Shown here: one piece after another, positions 1 through 7,126 of the stretch
How the letters are laid out: each line of letters starts with the position of its first letter
Numbering within the stretch: position 1 is the stretch's first letter
Assembly: GCF_008831155.1 (NCBI RefSeq)
Contig: NZ_WBKB01000005.1
Location: 124,001 to 188,000, forward strand
Length of the DNA: 64,000 nt
Direction: 5' to 3'
From: Gulosibacter chungangensis
GTDB taxonomy: Bacteria; Actinomycetota; Actinomycetes; Actinomycetales; Microbacteriaceae
Program-made: the position numbers and the translations under genes
Notes under the pieces: generated by a model
Database searches by the model: none
The model's input: only the letters and a program-made list of their open reading frames with translations
What the model was told of the DNA's origin: nothing

Positions 1-218
1 ACTCCTCACTCGTACGCCGACTCGCCCAGCATGATTCCGAAAGGCTTCGCGCTGCCGCCAGGGAACACCTCCTCGTGGTCGACGCGATCATCGTCGGCGA
101 CGCCGACCTGGCCGCGGCCGCGATCAAGATCCACCTGCACAACAGTCTCGAAAGTGCGCTCGCGCACATCGGAGATGACCAACCCGCAGCGGAACCAGCT
201 CCCGCGCTGACTCGATAA
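1..218 (+). CDS. GntR-family transcriptional regulator, FCD domain (C-terminal end only)
   Basis: Only the last 71 codons are in the window (frame starting at base 3, TAA at 216-218); the N-terminal winged helix lies upstream. The visible part reads as the last helices of an FCD ligand-binding domain, with EHLLVVDAIIVGDADLAAAA followed by IKIHLHNSLESAL, the usual helix that carries a metal-ligand histidine in FadR/VanR-type regulators, and a Pro/Ala-rich tail. It ends 63 nt before prpD on the same strand. In actinobacteria a regulator beside prpDBC normally controls propionate catabolism, so it is inferred to be the local regulator; its ligand cannot be read from this fragment. Confidence 0.75.
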   Translation, partial: SSLVRRLAQHDSERLRAAAREHLLVVDAIIVGDADLAAAAIKIHLHNSLESALAHIGDDQPAAEPAPALTR

Positions 219-281
219 CACCACTCGCCAAACGGCAGCCAGCCGAACCGAAGACACACCGAACAGATAGGACCGACTCCC

Positions 282-1844
282 ATGGCACAGAAAGTTGACG
301 CTCGCCCAATGAAGCAACACGAAGTTCGCACCTACAAGTCCGAAGAGAACCTCGCCCGCGAAGACCAGCTCGCGTGGAAGATCGCTCAGGTCGCAACCGA
401 CCCCGTCGAGGTGACCGAAGAAGTTACCGACATGGTGATCAACCGCGTGATCGACAACGCTTCGGTGGCCGCCGCATCCCTCAACCGTGCCCCGATCGTG
501 GCCGCACGCGGACAGGCCACCTCCCACCCCGCATCCAAGCACGGTGAAGGTGCGACCATCTTCGGTCTTGCCGAGGCCGAGCGCACGAGCCCCGAATGGG
601 CCGCCTGGGTGAACGGCGTTGCTGTTCGCGAACTCGACTTCCACGACACCTTCCTCGCTGCCGACTACTCGCACCCCGGCGACAACATCCCCTCGATCGT
701 TGCGGTTGCACAGCACGCGGCGAAGTCCAAGGGACTGACCGGAAACGAACTCGTGCGTGGTATCGCCACCGGCTACGAGATTCAGGTCGACCTCGTGAAG
801 GCCATCTGCCTGCACGAGCACAAGATTGACCACGTCGCCCACCTCGGCCCTTCGGCTGCAGCCGGTATCGGTACCCTCCTCGGTCTCGACACCGAAACCA
901 TCTTCCAGGCCGTCGGCCAGGCGCTCCACACCACCACCGCCACCCGCCAGTCGCGCAAGGGTGAGATCTCCACCTGGAAGGCCCACGCCCCGGCCTTCGC
1001 TGGCAAGATGGCTGTCGAAGCGGTAGACCGCGCGATGCGTGGCCAGACGAGCCCCACCCCGATCTACGAGGGTGAAGACGGCTTCATTGCGTGGCTGCTC
1101 AGCGGCCCGACCGCTCGCTACTCGGTGCCGCTGCCGGAGCAGGGCGAAGCCAAGCGCGCGATCCTCGACACCTACACCAAGGAGCACTCAGCCGAGTACC
1201 AGGCCCAGGCCTGGATCGACCTCGCGCGTAAGCTCCACCGCGAGCACCCCGAGCTCGTGCAGCACCCCGAGAGCATCAAGTCGGTGCTGATCAAGACCTC
1301 GCACCACACCCACTACGTAATCGGCTCGGGTGCGAACGACCCGCAGAAGTACGACCCCACCGCCTCGCGCGAGACGCTCGACCACTCGATTCCGTTCATC
1401 TTCACGGTCGCGCTGCAGGACGGTGCCTGGCACCACGTTGATTCCTACTCGCCTGAGCGTGCCGGTCGCCCGGACACGGTCGAGCTGTGGCAGAAGGTCA
1501 CCACGGTGGAAGACGCCGAATGGACCCGACGCTACCACTCGCTCGACATCTCGGAGAAGGCATTTGGTGGCGCAGTCGAGATCGAACTGAACGACGGCAC
1601 CGTGATCCGCGATGAGATTGCCGTGGCTGACGCGCACCCGCTCGGCGCCCGCCCCTTCGCCCGTGAGCAGTACATCGAGAAGTTCCGCACCCTCGCCACC
1701 GACATCCTCGGTGAGGCTGAGGTCAACCGCTTCCTCGACGTCGCCCAGCGCCTGCCGGAGCTCAAGGCTGAAGAGCTCGGCCAGCTCAACATCGTGGCAG
1801 CCGAGGGCCTGCTCATCCCGAGTCCGAACACCGGACTCTTCTAA
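282..1844 (+). CDS. prpD: 2-methylcitrate dehydratase (MmgE/PrpD family)
   Basis: 520 residues, normal for the family. Converts 2-methylcitrate to 2-methyl-cis-aconitate in the cytosolic methylcitrate cycle, which oxidises propionyl-CoA to pyruvate and succinate. Family features seen: an N-terminal all-helical MmgE/PrpD domain with the [20 protein letters not shown] segment (about residues 117-136), the GYEIQVDL helix, [20 protein letters not shown] around residues 220-240, and a C-terminal lid with [20 protein letters not shown]. The ATG has a weak AGGA about 9 nt upstream. It is the first of three co-directional genes (prpD-prpB-prpC, gaps of 45 and 72 nt). The cluster makes the assignment secure although the family also contains other dehydratases. 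Confidence 0.93.
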   Translation: MAQKVDARPMKQHEVRTYKSEENLAREDQLAWKIAQVATDPVEVTEEVTDMVINRVIDNASVAAASLNRAPIVAARGQATSHPASKHGEGATIFGLAEAERTSPEWAAWVNGVAVRELDFHDTFLAADYSHPGDNIPSIVAVAQHAAKSKGLTGNELVRGIATGYEIQVDLVKAICLHEHKIDHVAHLGPSAAAGIGTLLGLDTETIFQAVGQALHTTTATRQSRKGEISTWKAHAPAFAGKMAVEAVDRAMRGQTSPTPIYEGEDGFIAWLLSGPTARYSVPLPEQGEAKRAILDTYTKEHSAEYQAQAWIDLARKLHREHPELVQHPESIKSVLIKTSHHTHYVIGSGANDPQKYDPTASRETLDHSIPFIFTVALQDGAWHHVDSYSPERAGRPDTVELWQKVTTVEDAEWTRRYHSLDISEKAFGGAVEIELNDGTVIRDEIAVADAHPLGARPFAREQYIEKFRTLATDILGEAEVNRFLDVAQRLPELKAEELGQLNIVAAEGLLIPSPNTGLF

Positions 1845-1889
1845 GTCGCGCAAGCGGTCACGTTTCGAGGACAACGCAGAAAGAGAATT

Positions 1890-2801
1890 ATGCTCTACGC
1901 CAAGAACACTCCGGCCCAGAAGCGGGCGAACCTCCGCCAGCAACTCGTCAGTGGCGAACTGCTGCGCTTCCCGGGTGCCTTCAACCCGCTATCGGCGCGC
2001 ATGATCGAAGACAAGGGCTTCGAAGGCGTCTACATTTCGGGCGCGGTGCTCGCAGCCGACCTGGGGCTTCCCGACATCGGCCTCACCACTCTCAGTGAGG
2101 TCGCCGGTCGCGGCAAGCAAATCGCCCGGATGACCGACTTGCCTGCGATTATCGACGCCGACACCGGCTTCGGTGAGCCGATGAACGTGGCCCGCACAGT
2201 ACAGGAACTCGAGGATGCTGGCCTGGCCGGCTGCCACATCGAGGATCAGATCAACCCCAAGCGCTGCGGTCACCTCGACGGCAAGCAGGTGGTCGACTCG
2301 GCGACCGCGACTAAGCGCATCCGTGCCGCTGTCGATGCGCGCCGTGATGAGAACTTCCTCATCATGGCCCGCACCGACATTCGCGCCGCCGAAGGCCTCG
2401 ACGCTGCCCTCGACCGTGCGAAGGAGCTCGTGGATGCGGGTGCCGACGCGATCTTCCCGGAAGCGATGCGCACACTCGAGGAGTTCGAAGCCATGCGCAA
2501 TGCGGTGGATGTGCCGCTATTGGCAAACATGACCGAATTCGGTAAGAGCGAGCTGTTCTCAGTGGATGAGCTGCGCAACGTCGGGATGAATCTCGTAATC
2601 TGGCCGGTATCGATGCTGCGTATCTCGATGGGTGCCACCGGGCGCGCGCTCGATGAAATCAATGAGGTTGGTCACCTGCGTGACAAGCTCGGTGAGATGC
2701 AGCACCGCGCTGACCTGTACGAACTGCTCGACTATGAGGCGTATAACCACTTCGACACATCCGTATTCAATTTCCGCGTCGAGCGCGAGCCCATCGGCTA
2801 G
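1890..2801 (+). CDS. prpB: methylisocitrate lyase
   Basis: 303 residues, isocitrate-lyase/PEP-mutase TIM barrel. Cleaves 2-methylisocitrate to pyruvate and succinate, the last step of the methylcitrate cycle. The active-site loop reads PKRCGHLDGKQ (about residues 128-138), containing the (K/R)CGH motif with the catalytic cysteine; DADTGFGEP (about 90-98) supplies Mg2+ and substrate ligands, and MARTDIRA follows. A purine-rich AAAGAG lies just ahead of the ATG. It sits between prpD and prpC. The strict K-K-C-G-H signature is K-R-C-G-H here, a conservative change also found in other methylisocitrate lyases. Confidence 0.94.
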   Translation: MLYAKNTPAQKRANLRQQLVSGELLRFPGAFNPLSARMIEDKGFEGVYISGAVLAADLGLPDIGLTTLSEVAGRGKQIARMTDLPAIIDADTGFGEPMNVARTVQELEDAGLAGCHIEDQINPKRCGHLDGKQVVDSATATKRIRAAVDARRDENFLIMARTDIRAAEGLDAALDRAKELVDAGADAIFPEAMRTLEEFEAMRNAVDVPLLANMTEFGKSELFSVDELRNVGMNLVIWPVSMLRISMGATGRALDEINEVGHLRDKLGEMQHRADLYELLDYEAYNHFDTSVFNFRVEREPIG

Positions 2802-2809
2802 CGAGCGAC

Positions 2810-2841
2810 CGCAGACCGCCAACTACGCAGACCGTCAACTA
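2810..2841 (+). repeat. 16-bp tandem duplication after the prpB stop
   Basis: Two adjacent 16-bp copies, CGCAGACCGCCAACTA (2810-2825) and CGCAGACCGTCAACTA (2826-2841), differ at one base. They begin 8 nt after the prpB stop codon and fill half of the prpB-prpC gap. No hairpin or protein-binding palindrome is evident. Confidence 0.85.
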
Positions 2842-2873
2842 CAACGCTGTAGCTAGAAAGATTGGAATTCCAC

Positions 2874-4001
2874 ATGGAAGAGAAGGAAATCTATAAGGGC
2901 CTCGCCGGTGTTCCGGTGGACTACACCGCGATCTCGAAGGTGAACCCCGAGACCAACTCGTTGCTCTACCGCGGGTACCCGGTTCAGGAACTCGCCGCAC
3001 ACTGCAGCTTTGAAGAAGTGGCGTGGCTGCTTTGGTACGGCGAGCTCCCCACCGAGGAGGAACTCGCAGCATTCACCGCGGAGGAGCGTAAGGGTCGTGC
3101 GCTTAGCCCCACGCTCAAGGGCATCATCGACTCGCTGCCGAAGAGTGCCCACCCGATGGATGTCGTACGCACGGCAGTCTCGGTGATCGGTGCGAATGAC
3201 CCCGAGACCGAGACGAACACGGAGGAATCAAACCTCGCGAAGTCCAAGCGCCTGTTCGCGGCCCTCCCCGCAGTGGTTGCGTATGACCAGCGTCGCCGTC
3301 ACGGTCTGGATGTTGTCGAGCCGCGGGAAGACCTCGACTACTCGCAGAACTTCCTTTGGATGAGCTTCGGCGAGGAAGCGGCACCCGAGGTCGTGGATGC
3401 TTTCCGCGTCTCGATGGTGCTGTACGCCGAGCACTCCTTCAACGCATCCACCTTCACCGCACGAGTGATTGCCTCGACCACCTCCGACCTCTACAGTGCG
3501 GTCACCGGTGCCATCGGCGCGCTCAAGGGTGCCTTGCACGGTGGTGCGAACGAAGCGGTCATGCACACCTTCGCTGAAATCGGTAGCGCCGAGAACGTCA
3601 AGCCCTGGCTCGACGACGCCCTCGCTCAGAAGAAGAAGATCATGGGCTTCGGCCACCGTGTCTACAAAAACGGTGACTCGCGCGTACCCACCATGCAGGC
3701 TGCGATGGAGCGCATGATTGAGCACTACGGACGCCAGGACATGCTCGACCTCTACCGCACGATGGCCGAGGAGTTTGTCGCGCGCAAGGGCATCCACCCG
3801 AACCTCGACTACCCGGCGGGCCCGACCTATCACCTGATGGGCTTCGACACCCCGACCTTCACGCCGCTGTTCGTGGCCTCGCGCGTGACCGGTTGGACCG
3901 CGCACATCATGGAACAGAACGCCGCCAACGCGCTCATCCGCCCGCTGTCGGTGTACAACGGCGTGGACCAGCGCGTCGTGCCGGTGCGGGTGAACTCCTA
4001 G
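2874..4001 (+). CDS. prpC: 2-methylcitrate synthase / citrate synthase type II
   Basis: Condenses propionyl-CoA with oxaloacetate to 2-methylcitrate, the entry step of the cycle. 375 residues from the ATG at 2874; a TTG at 2862 in the same frame would add four residues, but MEEKEIYKGLAGVPVDYTAI matches the usual PrpC N-terminus. Seen: GALKGALHGGANEAVM (first catalytic His), MGFGHRVYKNGDSR (second His and substrate Arg) and, later, the FDTPTFTPLFVASRVTGW segment with the catalytic Asp region. The prp location favours methylcitrate synthase over housekeeping citrate synthase, though such enzymes often use acetyl-CoA too. A strong bidirectional terminator follows 30 nt after the stop. Confidence 0.93.
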   Translation: MEEKEIYKGLAGVPVDYTAISKVNPETNSLLYRGYPVQELAAHCSFEEVAWLLWYGELPTEEELAAFTAEERKGRALSPTLKGIIDSLPKSAHPMDVVRTAVSVIGANDPETETNTEESNLAKSKRLFAALPAVVAYDQRRRHGLDVVEPREDLDYSQNFLWMSFGEEAAPEVVDAFRVSMVLYAEHSFNASTFTARVIASTTSDLYSAVTGAIGALKGALHGGANEAVMHTFAEIGSAENVKPWLDDALAQKKKIMGFGHRVYKNGDSRVPTMQAAMERMIEHYGRQDMLDLYRTMAEEFVARKGIHPNLDYPAGPTYHLMGFDTPTFTPLFVASRVTGWTAHIMEQNAANALIRPLSVYNGVDQRVVPVRVNS

Positions 4002-4031
4002 TCACCCGCTAGCCAGCCGCTAGTCTCCGCG

Positions 4032-4085
4032 CAATAACAAAGCCCGGTCCGCAGCAAGTTTGCTGCGGACCGGGCTTTGTTATTG
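4032..4085. terminator. bidirectional terminator between prpC and terC
   Basis: Perfect 26-bp inverted repeat (4032-4057 with 4060-4085) around a 2-nt centre. The outer part is AT-rich (CAATAACAAAG / CTTTGTTATTG), so each strand gives a GC stem followed by a T-rich tract. It lies between convergent genes and should terminate both. Confidence 0.93.
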
Positions 4086-4095
4086 GATGCGCGGA

Positions 4096-5142
4096 CTAGG
4101 CTTCGTCGGTTGTCTCCTTGGCGCCCAGCTCGGCCTCGGTCTTCGACGACTCATCCTCATCCTCATCGTCATCATCGTGGTGCGAGGAATAGATTAGCGA
4201 GGTGACGGTCGCGATGACGAGCACACCCATGATGAACACGAGCGAGAACCAGGTTGGGATTTCCGGTGCCCAGAGGATCGGTTCGCCGCCGTTGAGCCAG
4301 GACAGCTCGTTCACGTGCATCGCGTGGAAGACGAGCTTCACACCAATGAAGCCGAGGATGAACGCGATACCGAGGTCGAGGAAGACCAGGCGGGTGAGCA
4401 GCGCATCCAGCAGGAAGTACATTTGCCGCAGCCCCAGCAGCGCGAAGGCATTCGCCATGAAGACGAGGTACGGCTCCTGGGTGATACCGAAGATCGCCGG
4501 AATCGAGTCGAGCGCGAAGAGAATATCGGTCATCCCGAGCGCGACCACGACGATGGTTAGGGGAGTGGCGAGCTTCTTACCGGCCTCGACAATCGTCCAC
4601 TTATCGCCGTTGTAGTGCTCGGAAGAAGGGATGATCTTGCCCAGTTTCGAGACCCATTTCGGCATCTCTGGGTCGGAGTCATCGAAGGACTCCACAAACT
4701 GGCGAATCGCCATGAACAGCAGCCAGGCACCGAAGATATAGAACACCCACGACAGCTCATTGAGCACCCAGGCACCCGCGATGATGAACACCGTGCGGAA
4801 CACCAAGGCCATCGCGATACCGATGAGCAGGACTTTTTGCTGGGCGATCTTGGGGACTTTGAAGCCCGTCATGATCATCAGGAAGACGAAGAGGTTATCG
4901 ACGGAGAGCGCCTTCTCAGTGGCGTAACCGGCGATGAAATCACCGCCGTGGTCCCAGCCCCAGAACCAACCGACGCCGACCATGAAGACGACGGCAATTA
5001 CGACATAGAACAGCGTCCACAAGCCAGATTCTTTGATGGACGGCACGTGTGCGTGCTTGACGTGGGAATAGAAATCAAAGAAGAAGAAGCCGACGATTAC
5101 GGCAACGCTGATGATCCAGACCCAAAGATCGACATGACCCAT
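4096..5142 (-). CDS. TerC/Alx-family integral membrane protein (probable Mn2+ exporter)
   Basis: 348 residues with about nine hydrophobic segments and a His/Asp/Glu-rich C-terminal tail (SSHHDDDDEDEDESS). TerC motifs are present: the GGDFIAGYATEKALSVDNLF segment (about residues 65-84) and the MTDILFALDSIPAIFGIT segment (about 205-222), the paired acidic membrane motifs thought to carry metal. TerC/Alx/MeeF proteins are linked to manganese efflux and metalation of exported proteins; the tellurite-resistance name is historical. The 5' leader holds a manganese riboswitch candidate, which agrees with Mn2+ homeostasis. ATG at 5142 with GGAGG 8 nt upstream. Confidence 0.92.
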   Translation of the reverse strand: MGHVDLWVWIISVAVIVGFFFFDFYSHVKHAHVPSIKESGLWTLFYVVIAVVFMVGVGWFWGWDHGGDFIAGYATEKALSVDNLFVFLMIMTGFKVPKIAQQKVLLIGIAMALVFRTVFIIAGAWVLNELSWVFYIFGAWLLFMAIRQFVESFDDSDPEMPKWVSKLGKIIPSSEHYNGDKWTIVEAGKKLATPLTIVVVALGMTDILFALDSIPAIFGITQEPYLVFMANAFALLGLRQMYFLLDALLTRLVFLDLGIAFILGFIGVKLVFHAMHVNELSWLNGGEPILWAPEIPTWFSLVFIMGVLVIATVTSLIYSSHHDDDDEDEDESSKTEAELGAKETTDEA

Positions 5143-5167
5143 TGACTTAGCCTCCAGGGTTCACAAA

Positions 5168-5278
5168 AACTCTGAAGGTCTCTTCCGCCGCGGCTGCGGC
5201 CGACGCTCCCGGGTCGGAACTTAGGTGTCCGAGGCCGTGATGACGAGAACGTCGCGAGAGGAATACTCCCCTTCACCA
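5168..5278 (-). promoter_or_regulatory. yybP-ykoY (manganese) riboswitch
   Basis: Read on the minus strand, the terC leader starts with GAAGGGGAGTA (5274-5264) and ends with GAAGAGACCTTCAG (5185-5172): the two conserved internal-loop sequences of the yybP-ykoY Mn2+ aptamer. TGAAGG at the 5' side pairs with CCTTCA at the 3' side as P1, and a GC-rich central arm lies between. A TAACCT -10 hexamer at 5290-5285 would start transcription just ahead of it. These aptamers commonly precede TerC-type genes and turn them on with Mn2+. The aptamer ends about 26 nt before the terC ATG, so control is probably at translation initiation; no separate intrinsic terminator was seen. Confidence 0.85.
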
Positions 5279-5375
5279 TCCGCAAGGTTACACGTAGATA
5301 ACGAAGATGGCACATTCACTTTCAAACACTGTGGCACATCACAGCTGGAATCGGGCGGCGGACATACTGAGGATT

Positions 5376-5495
5376 GGACTTCGCGCGGGTGATTCGACCA
5401 CGGGTGGTTCAGCCGCGATCGATTCAGCCGCGAGTGAGTCGACCTGGCGCGATTCAGCGTGGGCCGGTTCAGTGCGGGCCGGTTCAGCGCGGGTA
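5376..5495. repeat. 15-bp tandem repeat array overlapping a stop codon
   Basis: Seven clear 15-bp units (5391-5495), plus a weaker one at 5376-5390. On the plus strand each unit resembles GGTTCAGCGCGGGTA (5481-5495). The unit at 5481-5495 contains the TGA stop of the minus-strand phosphatase gene. Because the period is divisible by three, the same TGA recurs in frame in four of the next six units (5469-5471, 5454-5456, 5424-5426, 5409-5411). The array fills the space between that gene and the terC leader. Confidence 0.85.
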
Positions 5496-6053
5496 GTGGC
5501 GGTACCCGTTCGCGGAGCGCACCGCGAAGCCGCGTGGCGAATCGGCATCACTCTCCAATACCGACAGCGCGACATTGGAAATATGCGGTGCCTGCCAGTC
5601 CAGCAGCTGATCCAACACGAATCGGATCACGGTGCCGTGCGAGAGCGCCAGCACATTGTCGTTCGGGTAGCGAGTGGCGATCTCGGTGAGCGCCTCGAAG
5701 GCTCGCTCGACCACCGCATCCACCGGCTCGACACTGGGATGCTCGAGCGAGGTTCTGCTGCCATCTGGCCGGTAGACATGCTGGCCCTCGAGTTCGCCGA
5801 AGCTGCGCTCGGCGAGATTCGGGATGAGCTCGGGTTCGTCGAGGCCCAGTTCTGCGGCAATGAGCTCACCGGTGTGGCGGGCGCGGGTGAGGGGCGAGGC
5901 AACCATCCTGGTCCAGTCGCTGCCGCGCAGCAGTCGCCCGGCGTCGGCCGCCTGCTCGACGCCGCGCTCATTGAGGGGAATGTCCGTTGCACCCTGCAAC
6001 TTCATTTGAGCATTCCAGTCAGTTTCTCCGTGCCGAATCAGGCCGATGCGCAT
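5484..6053 (-). CDS. histidine phosphatase family protein (phosphoglycerate-mutase-like)
   Basis: 189 residues. The N-terminal RHGETDWN (about residues 7-14) has the phospho-accepting histidine, LNERGVEQA and SPLTRARHTGELI are the next conserved blocks, and LALSHGTVIRFVLDQLL (about 150-166) carries the second catalytic histidine, so the phosphatase core is complete. Substrate is not predictable; relatives act on small phosphorylated metabolites. AGGAA lies just ahead of the ATG. Divergent from ftsY with a 51-nt gap. The stop codon is part of the 15-bp repeat array downstream. Confidence 0.88.
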   Translation of the reverse strand: MRIGLIRHGETDWNAQMKLQGATDIPLNERGVEQAADAGRLLRGSDWTRMVASPLTRARHTGELIAAELGLDEPELIPNLAERSFGELEGQHVYRPDGSRTSLEHPSVEPVDAVVERAFEALTEIATRYPNDNVLALSHGTVIRFVLDQLLDWQAPHISNVALSVLESDADSPRGFAVRSANGYRHYPR

Positions 6054-6092
6054 GGTTCCTGCCGTTCAAGATTGAAGTGATTGGTCATCCCG

Positions 6093-6098
6093 TACCCT
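6093..6098 (+). promoter_or_regulatory. -10 hexamer for leaderless ftsY transcript
   Basis: TACCCT ends 6 nt before the ftsY ATG at 6105, so transcription would start at or next to the start codon. No Shine-Dalgarno is visible. TTGAAG at 6072-6077 is a possible -35 (15-bp spacing). Confidence 0.6.
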
Positions 6099-6104
6099 AA
6101 TGGC

Positions 6105-6986
6105 ATGGCGGAACGTAAATCCTGGTCACTCGGTGGCGCACTTCGAAACATGTTCGGTCGGCAGACGATTGACGAGTCGACCTGGGAGGACCTCGAGGAT
6201 GCGTTGCTCTCGGCCGACTTCGGGCCGACGATCACCGATGAGGTGATTGAAGAGCTTCGTGAGCAGGTTTCGCGCTTCAACACGACCGACCCGCGGGACC
6301 TCAAGCGCATGCTGCGCGAGGTCATTGAAGAGCGGCTCTCGAAGTTTGACACCACGCTGAACCTTTCGGCCCGCCCCGCGGTTACCCTGATGGTGGGCGT
6401 GAACGGGGTGGGGAAGACCACCACGATTGGCAAGTTCGCGCGCTTCCTGCGGAACTTCAATCGCTCCGTCGTCGTGGGAGCCGCCGACACCTTCCGTGCC
6501 GCTGCCGTGGAACAGCTCGATACCTGGGCGATGCGCGCGGATGTGCGCATTGTCCGACCGCAACAGTACGGTCAGGACCCTGCCTCGGTCGCCTATCAGA
6601 CCGTTGAGGTGGCGATGAACGAGGGCTTCGAGATGGTCATCATCGATACCGCGGGGCGCCTGCAGACGAAGGCCGGGCTGATGGATGAACTCACCAAGAT
6701 TCACCGCGTGGTCGAAAAGCTCACGCCGGTAAGTGAGGTGCTGCTGGTGCTGGATGCGACCACCGGCCAGAACGGGGTCTCGCAGGCCGAAGCCTTTATT
6801 GAACACGCCGGGGTGACAGGCCTCGTGATCACGAAACTCGACGGCTCGGCCAAGGGCGGATTCGTGCTTTCGGTGCAGGAACGTACGGGCTTGCCGATCA
6901 AACTCATCGGCACCGGCGAGGGCATCAACGATCTCACCGGTTTCACTCCGCACGTCTTCGCCGAGCAGCTGCTCGCCGACGCGTAA
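6105..6986 (+). CDS. ftsY: signal recognition particle receptor FtsY
   Basis: SRP receptor GTPase that docks ribosome-SRP complexes at the membrane for co-translational insertion. 293 residues from ATG 6105. Short N-terminus (no long acidic A domain), then an N domain, the G1 loop GVNGVGKTTT (about residues 98-107), GAADTFRAAAVEQL (G2/I-box), IIDTAGRLQTK (G3), TKLDGSAKGG (G4) and the closing GTGEGINDLTGFTPHVF. A TTG at 6081 in frame would add eight residues but would overlap the likely -10. ffh, the partner GTPase, is at 15003 on the same strand. Two direct repeats and a terminator follow. Confidence 0.95.
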   Translation: MAERKSWSLGGALRNMFGRQTIDESTWEDLEDALLSADFGPTITDEVIEELREQVSRFNTTDPRDLKRMLREVIEERLSKFDTTLNLSARPAVTLMVGVNGVGKTTTIGKFARFLRNFNRSVVVGAADTFRAAAVEQLDTWAMRADVRIVRPQQYGQDPASVAYQTVEVAMNEGFEMVIIDTAGRLQTKAGLMDELTKIHRVVEKLTPVSEVLLVLDATTGQNGVSQAEAFIEHAGVTGLVITKLDGSAKGGFVLSVQERTGLPIKLIGTGEGINDLTGFTPHVFAEQLLADA

Positions 6987-6992
6987 CCCTCT

Positions 6993-7056
6993 GCTCATTG
7001 AGTAGCGGCGTAGCCGCGTAGTACTCACGCTCATTGAGTAGCGGCGTAGCCGCGTA
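6993..7056. repeat. 28-bp direct repeat pair after ftsY
   Basis: Two identical 28-bp copies (6993-7020 and 7029-7056) separated by 8 bp, each containing GAGTAGCGGCGTAGCCGCGT with the small palindrome GCGGC-GTA-GCCGC. The second continues into ATCGAAATGACA. I recall similar TTGAGTAGC...TATCGAAA elements between genes in Micrococcales genomes, but this was not checked. It begins 6 nt after the ftsY stop. Confidence 0.85.
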
Positions 7057-7070
7057 TCGAAATGACACAA

Positions 7071-7107
7071 CAGCGGGGCGGATCGTAGTAATCGATCCGC
7101 CCCGCTG
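7071..7107. terminator. bidirectional terminator between ftsY and the permease gene
   Basis: Perfect 15-bp inverted repeat CAGCGGGGCGGATCG (7071-7085) with its complement at 7093-7107 around a 7-nt loop, between convergent genes. T tracts are short, as is usual in high-GC actinobacteria. Confidence 0.88.
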
Positions 7108-7126
7108 TCATCTGCCGCAATCAGCG

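Noticed and set aside
6-1187. 393-residue open frame on the minus strand
   Set aside because: Antisense to prpD, which is supported by family motifs and operon context.
2862-2873. TTG start for prpC
   Set aside because: It would add four residues not seen in the family; the ATG at 2874 gives the usual N-terminus.
5376-5495. CRISPR-like regular repeats
   Set aside because: The 15-bp units abut each other with no spacers, are degenerate, and no cas genes are nearby. The same applies to 29593-29699.
6993-7056. Insertion-sequence remnant or att site
   Set aside because: No transposase or integrase remnant nearby; flanking genes are intact.
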